A DNA stretch of 64,000 nt from Epiperipatus broadwayi (taxonomy: Eukaryota > Onychophora > Udeonychophora > Euonychophora > Peripatidae). How positions within the stretch are numbered: the stretch's first letter is position 1; every line of letters starts with the position of its first letter. This document shows positions 12,013 through 24,409 of the stretch, piece after piece. The position numbers were made by a program, and so were the translations under genes. The notes below the pieces were generated by a model. The model searched no databases. It had not been told where the DNA came from and was given only the letters and a program-made list of their open reading frames with translations. The stretch spans positions 746,001 to 810,000 of the forward strand of contig JAQFVV010000233.1 of NCBI GenBank assembly GCA_028023455.1, written 5' to 3'.

Positions 12013-14108
12013 CTTCCACAATATTGTACCAGTACAAATGGGAAAAAAACTCTTAAGGTCTCAAATTGAGGTAGCAACCTATCATGCAATGAAAAATAAA
12101 TAAAATACAAGAAAACTCTTTGCTATACTGTATGAATTGAGGCATCAAAATTGTAATGGTGCATAATGCCCAAAAGATATGAACTCCTCAAAATCAAACC
12201 AAAAATTTAAAATTTACAATAATAAAAAATATTGAAGCAACAATAAAAAAAATGAAATACTATGTTTATATGTTCTGGTTTCAAATCTCTAATTTATACC
12301 AATGCAATCAAAATTAAAATAAATATTAAAGAAGACCAGCTTTTATTGACATCCTGTAAATTATTAGATAAGGATTCAAATAATATTAACTAAATAATGT
12401 AATAAGAATAAGCTAAAATTAGTAGTGTTGTATGGGTTAATAAATTATTCTAATAGAATAGGTGAATAAGGTTTTAGCAGGTTTTTATAAATAATATAAT
12501 CTAAATTTCGTATTGATATACTATTCAAAAATGTATTAATAAATTTACAATTGATATTTATTTTATAAATAACCCTTACATTTTGTGTGTTAAATTTATG
12601 CTGTATTTTTAAAATGTGAAATATTAAAGTCAATAACCAAGAGAATTTTTATTATAAAAATTACCAATAGCTTTATCTCCAGTGAATACTCATAAAATGT
12701 TAGGTTAATCATCAAATATCAGCACAATGATAATTTCTATATATGTACCTGTTTTGAGCTTGTTTATTTTAAAATATAGGTTCTGATTGTTGTACTTTAT
12801 AGTTATTAAGATAAATAAAATTCAAAATTCCAGTTTAATAATAATAATGATGGTTTATTTACAATAAATTATAATAAAATAAATTAATAATGTATTACAG
12901 GAAATAAAATGTAACTTGCTATATTGTGTTGTGTGTGTTTATACTAATAAGTGATGCTGAACAAAACACTTGTTCCTAAATCAAAAGTAATATTCATCTA
13001 TGAATTAAATTTTGTCAAAAAATTACTGAAAAAAACTAAACAAGTTATCAGATGAAACCTATTTAACTATTATTTATAAACTCTAAAAAACTATTGCAAT
13101 TTCCCTTGGATTAAGTATACATCTAAACATTCCCTCATATATAAAACATACATTAACATGACCATTTTAATATATAAATGTAATGGTAAGCCTTAAATAA
13201 AATCAAATGACCTTTAAATAGTGATAAATGTTCACTATTCATAGGTTCTATTGCACCCTATATTTCTTTCACCAAATTCAAAATATAATTCATTAAGAAA
13301 CCAATAATTAAAATGCAACATTCAAATAGGAAAGAGCGTGAGGTTTTGAAATGTATTCCATTGAGCTGACTAGTCATTTCCAGTAAAATATCAGGACCCT
13401 GTAATCCTTTTAAATGATTGTTCTTACATCATAACTTATTCTATATATTCTAATAGTTTTAATTTTATTAAGATATATATACGAAGCATAACTGTAAACA
13501 GATATTAATTTCTGTAGTTGGTTTATCCAATATTTCAGCTATTATAATGCTCATTTCAAAACAACCAACACTTTATCCATTACGGTAGTAATAATGTATA
13601 GGCATTGTATAGTGTGAATATGTATATAAATTTGTAGTAAACACATTAACATTTCATAATTTAAATCATTCCACTAGATAGTGTTAATACATTATAATAG
13701 AATGTATTAGATTAAAACTTCTAGCATTATTTCTACAAAATAATCGTTCCATTTTTGCAAGTTGTTACTATTTAAATTTTCATTAAATCATTATTTTTAT
13801 CATTTATTAATTATATGTACACATTTTCCTCGTGCATATATATATTGAGGTTGAATTTAAGTAAACTTTGTAAATCCCCTTTCCGAATGCTATCATGATA
13901 ATGATTTTTATTCTCTTGTTATTTTAAAAAATGTCAAAATCTACATTTTTGTCCCAGGAATAAACATTGAACTTTTTGTTTAATTATTCATAATATTGTC
14001 GACAATATATATGTCTAAATATATAGACATATTACTTCTTGTTTTAAAAAAATAATTAATACTTGATGCATTATGCTGATTGAACTGTTAAATATACATT
14101 CTCTATAG
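12013..14108. other. AT-rich sequence, nothing recognised
   Basis: Part of the segment present between the two halves of repeat copy B. No domain, terminal repeat or RNA gene was recognised. Confidence 0.4.
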
Positions 14109-14178
14109 TGAAGAACAAGTAATAGAAGAGGCTCGATTTGAAGGCACAGGCTTTTGTTTGTTGACGTATTTTGTTGAG
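14109..14178 (+). CDS. Candidate internal exon of an unidentified host gene
   Basis: A 70-bp island of more balanced composition is bounded by ttctctatag (acceptor) and GAG|gtaatc (donor). In one frame it is fully open and encodes EEQVIEEARF... ending EARFEGTGFCLLTYFVE, with a mix of residues unlike the Lys/Asn/Ile-rich chance frames around it. The exon would start with the last base of a split codon and end in phase 0, which agrees with the phase of the candidate exon at 31709. I do not recognise the protein. No upstream exon was found, so this stays a candidate. Confidence 0.3.
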
Positions 14179-15090
14179 GTAATCAGTTCAAATATTGTTA
14201 TAGGTATGCTCAAATTTGTTGCTTTAGCTTTACCAAGTAATCATTGACATTACTTAAACACAGGTCTACATTTCTGAGAAATATGTCCCTTTAGGGTTTT
14301 AATTTTTAAACACAAAAAAAAAACAATATCTCATTCTTCAATTTTAAAATTATCTTATAAATTTTACATCTTTTTTTTTTTTTGATAAGTAAATATTGTC
14401 TTTTAAAATATCCCAAATGTTAAATCTTATATAATAATCTTTTATTAACAATGTCCATACATGTATACATATATCCAAATACACAAGCATAGTGAAAATA
14501 TAATCATTATTCATCTATTTATATTCCTGTTAAATGTAGGGTAAAGCAATGTTATTTTGGGTTTAAAAATATGACTTTAAACTTTAATATTTTAATCAGT
14601 AACTTTTTAACAGGATGGTAAGCTTTGTTGTGTATTGTTTTGTTTTAAAACAAAATAAAAACCAACTCCAACCTTATTTTTAAAAGATAAAATAAAACAA
14701 ATCACAAGTTCTTATTTTGTCTATTGGCGTATTTTGTAAATTTTCAAACTTAGACCAAATAAAAGTAATGGCAGAGAAGTCATCATTTTAATCCTTATTA
14801 AACTAAAATGCGTGTCTTTTAATTCAAGCAAGCTTTAAAATGAGATGTCATAAGAGACTGTGTATAATTTTTAAAATAAAAAGATTGAACTGAAAATAGT
14901 ACTTTGTGTAGTGATGTGTTTAGAATGACTCTAAATTAGAAATAATGAGATAAAGTTAGAGAAGACATCAATCAACAATTTCAATAATTAACAATCCTGT
15001 AAGTAATGAATTAATGGCTAAAAAAAGAATTTTTTTTTCTATGAACATACTGAATGTATTGAAATAGGATGGTACAATATATATATGTTC
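14179..15090. other. AT-rich sequence, nothing recognised
   Basis: Low-complexity A/T runs and short chance frames only. Confidence 0.4.
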
Positions 15091-15094
15091 TCTT

Positions 15095-16590
15095 TTGAGA
15101 TAAACATTTAATGCATAAAAAAGTTAATATTTATAATCATTTTCATTTATTAAATATTTTACGTCTATCATATAAATAAAAACAATGATTTAACTAAAGT
15201 AATATGTATCCCTCAATTTATTATAAGTTCACATATGCATACATCAATCATTAATTAATATACATTTTTTAAAAATTAATGTTTGTTAAATAAAAAGTGT
15301 TATTATTATATTTTTGCAGAACACTTTGGAAAATTAATTTTTTTTCCCCTTGTAAAGTAATTATAAAATAATATTACCATTTTTTATTCATTTAACCTGG
15401 ATTATGCAATTTTGAATAATAATTGTTGATTGTCCTTGCATGTTTCTTTGGACCTCAATAAGTAATCCATGTTGAAGCTTTGCAATGTAGTAATTGAATG
15501 GAATTATTATATTATTAATCATTAGCTTTGTATACCTGATTTGTTTATGAACAATATTTTTTTGTATATCCTTTCTGCTTCTTAATTGATTGATAAATAT
15601 AACAAAATATAAGTTATCTACTAATTTTGAAAAGAGATTTGTGTTAACACAATTCATTTATTCCATACTAAGCTTTTCATCCAATTCCTTGGAAAAATAT
15701 AGCAACAAATGAATAGACCCCTCCATCAATATTATTATACAAATCCATGTATTTGATCTATTAAAATAAATAATTAATCCACAAATAAGTTTTTAATTCA
15801 GGAAATTTGAAGAAAATTTATTTTTAGTTGCCAATCAGTTCAATGTCTGTCTCTGTTATATTTATTCAAAAAATATTCTTTTATCAATCAGGCAAACATT
15901 TCAAGAAACTTTTATTGAATTTCCCACATTCTTCCTAGAATTTTTTTTTAAAAAAAAATAAATTCATTTACATAAATAAAAATACAAAGAAATTTTTTTA
16001 AAATAAATCATGATAATTATTAACAATCAAGAACAATCATATTAATCCTTTAAATATTGATGTGTGTAACTTTTATTTAATTATTTATCTATTATAAGCA
16101 CTTATCACATGAGCACCATTATTTATGCTTTCACAAGCTGTTTACACAGAGGCAAAACTCTCCATACAGTAGCACCACTCAATGCTGCTAGCTGGTTGCA
16201 TTAAATCCTAAGATCTAGGTGCAGTGCTCTCAGATCCAAGGCTTCTTCCTCACTATTAAAATTCACAAGCTAGAAGCTAGTCTGGAAATATTGTATGAGT
16301 AAGCACTAGATAGGGATTTTATTCACAAACCTTTCTGAATCCATTGATTACTCTGGCTGGCACTGAGTGGTGCTACTGTATGGAGAAATTTTCCTCAGGG
16401 TAATAAACATACATCATATATTTGTCAGGTTGCCTATCCATAATCACTGCAAATTAAATTATAATTCTTTATTAACCATATTTTATATAACTTTTTTAAA
16501 TAATAACAATACTAAAATATTTGTCTTAGTTTTTTAATATTTTTTAGCATAAAAAGTGGCTCTCATAATTATAATATTTCTACTTATATG
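15095..16590. repeat. Long direct repeat, copy B part 2, interrupted by a MITE
   Basis: Counterpart of 7590-8760. The alignment is interrupted between about 16100 and 16405 by sequence absent from copy A, which contains the foldback MITE. Copy B also has an extra stretch near 15495-15515. An 89-codon minus-strand frame at 15388-15657 is not preserved in copy A and is probably chance. Confidence 0.75.
16139..16409. mobile_element. Foldback MITE
   Basis: Inverted termini pair 16139-16192 with 16358-16409. Both contain ctccatacagtagcaccact in inverted orientation, followed by less conserved outer bases (tgtttac). About 165 bp of non-coding sequence lies between. GC content is well above the surroundings. 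Copy A of the direct repeat (near 8590-8600) lacks this insert, confirming it as an insertion. The target duplication is not clear, so the superfamily is unassigned. Confidence 0.75.
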
Positions 16591-17112
16591 TGCAAAATCT
16601 ATATTACACTTGTAACTTTTAAAAGTCAAAGACATTAATATTTTATAAATTCATACATGTATATGTATATTATTTAATATCAAATTATAAAAATATATAG
16701 CTAACTTAAAAATCTTACAATCTTTAGTATTTATTTATTAATTTTCTATTATTAATCTAACTATTACTGCATATTTTATTATTAAACTTATTAATAATCT
16801 TATAAATTATTTTTATTATAAACTGTTTTTATAAATATTTTTTGAATTCTTGTCTAATGAATACTAACATCAATCTTCTTTTTTAGTTCTTCAACTGCCA
16901 CAAACTTGAATTTTAAATTGGTTCTTTTATTTGTATAGTAGTTTCCTCACTTGTTTTACATTTTCTATAATTTCATTGGTCAAAATTATCTTTATTCTAT
17001 TTATATAAAGACAGTTCTTAAACTAAAATTTTTATTTAGTATGAATTTAATAATGTTTATAAGAATAACTTGTTTGGTTTTATTTTGTCATTTGTGTGTT
17101 AAATCATTTTAA
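16591..17112. other. AT-rich sequence, nothing recognised
   Basis: 5' flank of the full-length LINE; no genes seen. Confidence 0.5.
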
Positions 17113-17125
17113 TAGTATTTTTTTA
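17113..17125. repeat. Target-site duplication, 5' copy
   Basis: tagtattttttta, identical to 23427-23439, directly upstream of the LINE's first base. Confidence 0.9.
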
Positions 17126-17268
17126 GACTTCCGCTTTTGGCAGCCATCTTTGCAACTGGTCTTATTAAAAGCGTCCCTTTGCGATTCAGTTTCAAGAAGA
17201 CAGGGACGATTGTCCCCTTACCTTTACGTCTTTTATTCAAGGTAAGTCGGTTTTAAACATTATTTATT
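17126..17268 (+). promoter_or_regulatory. LINE 5' leader with a splice-donor-like site
   Basis: A GC-richer leader precedes the ORF1 ATG. At about 17237-17246 it contains tcaag|gtaagt, a near-perfect match to the U1 5' splice-site consensus. An internal promoter is expected here from LINE biology but cannot be seen directly. Confidence 0.4.
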
Positions 17269-19914
17269 ATGGAAAGTGATAATATAATCGATAACTCTCA
17301 AATTAATGTTAACCCCGATCTCAGCATTCAACCTAGCAATGCAGCCATCGGTCGTAAATATTATAGCCTTAGATCTAATCTAAATGCAACTAAACTAACT
17401 TCTACTACAAATAAAAACCCACAAACCAATAAATCAAATGAAAACACCATCGCAAATATCAACAAAAGTTTAGAAAATATTCAACTTACCCCTAATATAA
17501 ACAATAGCATAAATATCTCATCAAGCGAAACTATTGAAATCCTTAACAATACAAGCAAAAACCAATCATCTCCTCTCTGAAGATTTTACGCTCCCGCAGA
17601 AGACTCTAATGAGCAATTTTCTTTGCCCTATAATACCCCGAAAACCATATCTGAAAATAATAGACAAAATTTCCAACAAGATGATATCGGCGAATTTTTT
17701 AAAGTTAAAACTTTTCCACCAGAGGTCGACAAAACCAGCGCTGTCACATTACAGTTTGTCAACAGTAAATTTAAAAATCAAAAAGAAGAAATAAATTTTA
17801 AAACTAATAAACCTCATTCCAAAACAAACAAAGATTATAGCACAGAACAATCCATTGCTACATCAGCCAACTTGCAATCTAAACCAATTTCCTCATTTCC
17901 AATATTGAAAAATTCCACTACGTATGCAAATATCGTAAGGTCTAAAAATTCTGAGAGAATCTCCGAAAATATTAAGGCCGATAATTTCAATGAACTATAT
18001 TTGAATATCTCAGAATTAGACACAGAACAAGAATCAAACCCTCTGGAAAATGGCTCATTTAATATAAACGATCTTAATGATGACATGTTCCTAAAAATAA
18101 ATAACGAGTTTAACAAAACGATTCCCAACACTCTGTATAAATCGTTTACAAACTACTACAGTGATAAGTCGTTAATCTTAGCCATAACAAATCAACAATG
18201 TGCGTTATATAAGTTCCCTCTAGAACAATTATACAGTCTAATCAATCAAAATCAATTAGGCAGAGGCATTCACATGATCCTTAATCATCCCAATGACCGC
18301 TATGTTATCGTTGAGTTTAAAACGTAGGCGGACCGTATGAACTTTAAAAATAACTACCGATCTTTGGGAAATTATATACTTTGCTCCATAGATATGAACC
18401 GTCCAGTTACACTATCTGGCAGAATTCAAAACTGCCTTGCCCATTTGAAAGAACAAGAACTACAAGACATCCTTATTAATTATGGTTCAATTAGTAAATT
18501 TAAACACCTACTAAACCCTCACTTCGAAGATCAAATTCTGTCCAATACAGTTGTCTTCACACTTACTTTAAAGAAAAACATTATACCCACTGACATACCC
18601 ACCATTATTACTGCAAGAGGCTCTCCTATGGTTTTGACCTTCAGGGGAGTACAGCCACAATGTTTCTTCTGCCTTCAAAGAACACACCTTATTAAAGATT
18701 GTGCAGCAAGAATATGCATACACTGTGGTATTAAAAAGAATAAAGTTCACAGATGCCCTGATAGACCTATTAATATGGCTATCACATCCTTAAATAGACA
18801 ATCACCACATGGGACTAATTCAAACAGCAACCTCACAAACCCAGACAATCTGACTCAAATAAATCCTCCAACAAACCCTCTCACATCCAAACCTATCTTT
18901 CAAAATGAAAATCTTCAAGAAAGAACAAACACCAACCTCTACACTAATAGTAGTGAATCAGAGAACCAAGCAATAACATATACTGCTACTAAACCAATCT
19001 CTCAAACCAATAATACTCAAGATCATTCATTAGATACATATTGTACTAATCCCCGAGAAACAATGCTAGGCCAAACTCTTTCTACAAAAGAAGACAATAT
19101 GACCAAACCATCTAACGAGATCAAGGAAAACCCAGGCGATGAAGAAAATACACTTAAAAAATTTCAAAACAATTCATCTATAACAACTCCCACCCAGCTT
19201 AAAACCAATGATGCTTCATCATTCGTGCCAGCTAAGTCTAATAAACCTAAACAAAGTGATCCACAAACTGTCCTCAACTCTACAATGCCTGCAGTAATCA
19301 ACCATCCAGATGAAAAGACTTATCAAACACTCAACCCAAAAGTCAGCATAAGTCAGCATAATTAATGTTTCACAACAGTTACAGCAAACCGAAAATGACT
19401 CAGATCTAAAATTTAAACCAAATTCTTATAACAATAAAAAAACACTTTCATCAAAAGTACAGGAAAAAGAAAACAACACTACTAAACTTTAAAAAACCCC
19501 AAAAACCAACACAACAAATACCCAAAATACAAATAAGAAAATTAAAAGAAAATCAATTCGCTCAGATAAATCAAGCTCTGATGATGACAGCTCCCATCCA
19601 ATACATTATTCACCACCACCTGCTAGCAAACAAATCTCAGATATATCCAGCACAAAGCTTCACAAATCCATAGAAAAAAGAGGAAAACCATGGATCCTAT
19701 AACCATTGATCTATCTGATGAATCTCAGACAGATTACACTACTTCATCAGACACCGAAGACTTCATGGATGCATTTCCTCAACCAACAAATATATCACCA
19801 ATCCATCCACAAGTTCAATCACAAGACTCTGATTTCCAAACAACATCAGAACTCATTAACATGGAGATGCCCCACATTGACTTGGTACACTTTGCTGAAG
19901 ACGGTTTGGATTAA
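17269..19914 (+). pseudogene. LINE ORF1 (nucleic-acid-binding gag-like protein), broken
   Basis: The frame starts at ATG 17269 and would span about 880 codons. It is interrupted by an in-frame TGA at 17578 (codon 104) and TAG at 18325 (codon 353), then by a 10-bp tandem duplication (agtcagcata at 19341-19350 and 19351-19360) that throws the frame. A further TAA lies at 19490, and a second frame change near 19690 restores the original frame. Coding resumes after each break. Two adjacent zinc knuckles lie at about 18661-18759: CFFCLQRTHLIKDC (CX2CX4HX4C) and CIHCGIKKNKVHRC. The rest is Asn/Thr/Ser-rich and probably disordered, with an acidic C-terminus. The protein would bind the element's RNA. 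It ends at TAA 19912, 6 bp before ORF2. Confidence 0.8.
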
Positions 19915-19920
19915 TCTATC

Positions 19921-22900
19921 ATGTTCTGCAAAATTGCTGGCATTAATATTCGCGGCATCAACTCAATTGATAGAGTTCTAGCTATTAAAAACTGGCTCTC
20001 GCTCTGCTCCCCTCATATACTTCTTATGGGTGAAACTAAATATCACCATAAGACTGATCATAAAATATTATCTCTTCTCTCAGCTCTCGGATTTACTAGA
20101 TTTTCCATAGGCCATTCTGCTTCAGGTGGAGTCGGTATTCTTCTCAGCAAGTCAACACCACCAAACAGTTTTAGTATTCTATTCCTAGATGCCAATATTA
20201 TTGTCATAGAAATAGACTATTGGGGTTATCCGATCATCATAGCTTATATATATACAGCCAAAGACACCTCTCAATATCTAAAAATAATCCATATCCTAAA
20301 TGCCATCAACGCTAACAGAGCCTCTCCTACTATTCTTCTGGGAGACTTTAACACTGCATACAATGACTTCAACAAGAGATTTTTGCATCTAATAAATCGC
20401 AGATTAATGTGTGGAGAGGGTTTCTTTCCTCCTGAAGCCTACTCTTTCTATACTAAAACTAAAAGTCCCCTGATTGATTTGGTTTTCTACACCCCAGACC
20501 TCCATTTCAACCTTGATGCAGCCTTGGCCCCGTTGCTTTCTCTGATCATATGGCTCTAATCTTACAACTTACACCTATTGCAATCCCTACACCCATTGAT
20601 GGACCTGGTAAAACCATGCGCATGATCACCCAATCAAATATGACCGAAGCGATAGTGTCTGAGGCATACATCCTTTTCCAGAAAATAAACATCCTTTCCC
20701 TGCCTGCTGAGGAGGGCTGGTTTTCCTTCATTGGAATACTTCAGTCCATATTAAATCACCACATCAGGAAAATCAAAGGACCTAATGGCCTTCTAAATGA
20801 CCTAACAGACATTAATATACAACTTCAAGCATCACAGCAAAATTTCACAAATACAGAAAAAATTATCTTCCTTAAAAATCTCTACAAAATCAAGCAAAAG
20901 TCCCTTGCAGAATATATATCCATCAGAAGAGCCAAATGTTTCTTAGCACAACAACACTGCTGGACGAGAGACTATCTCAGATGGGCACTGGGATACAATA
21001 AAAAACAAATCACTCCCTTATCCATTAATACTAATGGAACCAATCTTATTGGCTTTCCAATGATGCAGCACATCAGCAAACAATTCTGCCAATTAATGCA
21101 AAAAGATGGAGCTCCTCCTATAAACAGCTGGTTAGATGCTGGTGACCCCAGCGAACATGGCATCACAGAAATCCAAATCAAAAAGAAGATAACATCTCTC
21201 CCTGACGGCGTTCATCCTGGCCTTCATGGCATCCCAAATTTCCTTCTCAAACACCTCAGTCAATTCACTGTGCCAATTATTAAAAAAATGATTTGATCAC
21301 CTAGCCTCCGGCAACAGAAACATAACAGATCTTTACCCAGTGGCACTCGTGCCTTTTATTAAAAAAACAAAACCACTAAACGACATTAACAGTATCCGGC
21401 CAATTTCCATGACCCCATTGCTTATCAAGATAATTGAGTCAGTCATTAAAGATCAAATCCAAACTCAAATCCTTAGCCGTATCTCATCAAACCAATACGG
21501 AAAAAAGGGATCATCAACCTCGCATGCTATGTCCAATGTAACTGCACTGTTCAATTACATCAGAGGACATCGTAAATCAAAACCTATTGCTGTCCAGCTG
21601 GATGTTGTGGCAGCATTTGATTCAGTCCAGATAAACATCCTTCTGGATATTCTGTTGGAATGCGACATTCCAGCTGGGATTGTACAGATGATCAGCAATC
21701 TGCTCAACAACAGAGAGATTTTTCTCTCTCTTGATGGCAAGATCACACCAGGTTTCAAGCCATACAATTCGATCCCTCATGGATCCCCGCTCAGTGCCCT
21801 TTTCTTCACAGCATACATCAACCCTCTTCTGATGGATATAGAAAAAAACCTCCCTGGAATTTTCCTTCCCTCTCTCAATAAAAGCTTCAATGTATTTGCA
21901 TATATTGATGACATCATGGTTGTGCTTCCCACCATTAAATACCTTCCTAATCTCATGAACATATTAAACAGAAATACAGCGAAACTTGGCCTACAAATAA
22001 ATTTTAACAAATCTTCCATCTGGAAGATAATGTCTGATAAACAAATTAACTCTCCCTTTTCTGCAAAACCCCAAAGATACCTAGGTTTTCCAATCTACAA
22101 AACTCCAACTGCAATGGCAAGAGAGATTCAAGATGCAATCCTCCATTCAACTGAAGCCATCACCACTTCACTCTCTAGAGTATACCTTTCATTATATGGA
22201 AAGGTTGGCCTCCTCAACATGATCATAATGCCAAAAATCTCATATTATCTTCCATTCGTTAAAATGTCTAAACAGTTTCAAAATAAAATTAACCGATTAT
22301 GCACCAAACTTCTCTGGAGAGGAAGGACAGTTGCTATTAGCTTGCGAGGTATCCAACGACCACGCAGGTTCAGTGGACTGTCATTCCACTCAATACAAGC
22401 AATCATTTTACAGAAAACCCACAACACTCTACATAATCTGATCCTCTCCTGTGGATACTCTAACATTATTTAAAAAGTTACACCGACAGATCGTCCTCCA
22501 CCCTCTTCCAGTTCATGGATAGCATCCCTAATACAACAACTACAACTTTATAACCCGATAACATCCTTTAACCTTAACCAAAAAATCACCTTATGGGAAG
22601 CATACAATATAATCAACTATAATCAACAACCCATTAAAACCAGCCTAAAAATAACCAACCAATGACTCATTACACACTTCAAAAGATGGAGTCTGGAACC
22701 CAAATTCCTTGACTTCATCATTAAAATAAATCTTAATGCGCTACCCACGAATTGGTTTCTTTATCACCAAAGAGGTTTTACCAGCATTGACCCTATATGT
22801 GGTCTGTGTGCTCATGAAGATGAAACCATAGACCATATTATACACCGGTGCCCAAGACTTAAAACTCTAAAAGATATAATTATAATCAATTCCAACATAA

Positions 22901-23149
22901 GACCTGATATGATTTTCTCACTCGAAAATACCATTCATAATGGGTTTTTTTTCAATAATAAGGCTTTCTACTTTTGTCCTTTATTCCATATGGATAGTGA
23001 GATGCAAAAGTCTCATGGAATTACCCCCGCCACAAATCATACCATTGTTCTATCAAACGCTCAAAAAAATCAAGAAACGTGACCAGCTCCTTGCCTCCAA
23101 TAAAGTCTTTGCTGACACCTGGTCTTTAATTGCTCTTTCCTTTTCCTGA
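19921..23149 (+). pseudogene. LINE ORF2 (endonuclease-reverse transcriptase), broken
   Basis: ATG 19921 opens an AP-type endonuclease: N (GINIRGIN), MGETK, LLGDFNTAY near 20336, and SDHMAL at 20541. The SDH block is only reached after a one-base loss in the G/C run near 20526. RT blocks follow: a one-base gain near 21285-21295 precedes SIRPISM, then VVAAFDSVQ near 21601, IPHGSPLSALFF near 21775, and FAYIDDIMV with the Asp-Asp box at 21901-21912 (YIDD where most LINEs have YADD or FADD). In-frame TAA at 22471 and TGA at 22663 follow. The C-terminal finger CGLCAHEDETIDHIIHRC is at 22798-22851. A frame change in the T run near 22942-22949 leads to the last 50 or so codons, ending at 23149. Length near 1075 codons is normal for this class. 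Confidence 0.85.
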
Positions 23150-23426
23150 TTATCAATTCCCACCTACCCAGCATTATGGAATAGTCATTTATAAAAGAAA
23201 ATATTCATGTTTATATTAAAAATGCTAATACCATTAAACAAGTTCTTTGAATCTCTTCACTATACCTAACCACATAAGAGTATAACATTATGCTCTCATA
23301 ACATAATCTAGCCAGATGACATATAGAACATTATATAATCATATTATTGTACAATTTATTCATTTATTTATCCTTTATTAGTATGTAATCACTATTTATG
23401 GTTAATAAAATTTTTATTGAAATGAG

Positions 23427-23439
23427 TAGTATTTTTTTA
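23427..23439. repeat. Target-site duplication, 3' copy
   Basis: tagtattttttta, identical to 17113-17125. Confidence 0.9.
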
Positions 23440-24299
23440 CATACATTTTTTTTTTATTTCCATTGAATATAAGTAAACTACTGATTTTTTATCATATATA
23501 TATATTATTCTACTGTAAATTATTTTTTTCTTTCTCCAATATAATTAATGTAAATAATATTAATTTGACATTGTTTGCATTTAATTCATACACTCCATTT
23601 ACATCATTATCTGGATTTTATTTTTAATGTATTTGTTATCTAAAATATTAATTGTGTTTTTTCTTTTATTATTTTAAAATTTATTATATATTGTCAAAAT
23701 TTTATTGATTTTATTTATAATTTTATTTATATTCTTAAATATATTATTGTTACAAGTTAATTTTATTATTATTATTAAATTATTTAAAAGATTTTCTTCA
23801 TTATTAGTATTGCAAATAAATTTATCTTCTATTAACTTCATATTATTATTTATAAATTTAATTTGTTGAACTGAAAACTCCCCCTGTCTATTTTGAATAG
23901 GTTTTAGCAAATCTTTCATTAAATATTCTTTCATATTTTAAGGTTTTATTTTTAAAATTGAACTTTTTTTCTAGCCAATGTATTTATAATTTTGATTTTA
24001 ATAAATGTAATATTTCAAATGATATCTATTTTAAAAATAAACATATTTTTAGTAAAAATAAAAAAATATTGAAACAAAGTTTTTACCTATAATAATGGAG
24101 CATGGTATCAATAGATGTAATTTATTTATTCAAAAAGTTAGAAGAATAAAATATTAGACATTTAAATTTTATGTTACTAATAGAAGGATATATTTAGGGT
24201 TAGTTATTATCAAAGAAAGTAAAAAAAAATCTAAAATTTAGTAAATTATTTATTTTTATTAGAATTTTAAAAGATATCTATTTACTATTTTAAAAAAAT
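23440..24299. other. AT-rich sequence, nothing recognised
   Basis: An 86-codon minus-strand frame at 23674-23934 is almost entirely Asn, Ile, Lys and Leu, and looks like low-complexity sequence. Confidence 0.4.
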
Positions 24300-24409
24300 A
24301 TAGGGAATTTGAACACAGACTTGCAAGCACCCTTCAACTATCCACACTATCTCATACCACTGACACACATTACCACACACATGTGCTGGATCAGCACAAA
24401 ATACATATA

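Larger units (their letters stand above)
17126..23426 (+). mobile_element. Full-length two-ORF LINE (Tx1/L1-like), inactivated
   Basis: The 6301-bp element is bounded on both sides by an identical 13-bp duplication. It has a 143-bp 5' leader starting gacttccgcttttggcagcc, an ORF1 with two CCHC-type knuckles, an ORF2 with endonuclease, RT and C-terminal cysteine finger, and a 3' end containing aataaaa with no poly-A tail. ORF1's stop is followed 6 bp later by the ORF2 ATG in the same frame. Around ten lesions break the two ORFs. A two-ORF layout with ORF1 CCHC knuckles and an AP-type endonuclease suggests the Tx1/L1 group; clade placement is tentative. Confidence 0.85.

Noticed and set aside
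15388-15657. 89-codon minus-strand frame in repeat copy B
   Set aside because: The frame is not preserved in the homologous part of copy A, so it is not under coding constraint.
17113-17125. Sequence-specific LINE target (as in some Tx1 elements)
   Set aside because: The duplicated target is plain AT-rich sequence and does not match a known RNA gene or repeat.
23674-23934. 86-codon minus-strand open frame
   Set aside because: Almost entirely Asn, Ile, Lys, Leu; expected by chance in such AT-rich DNA.
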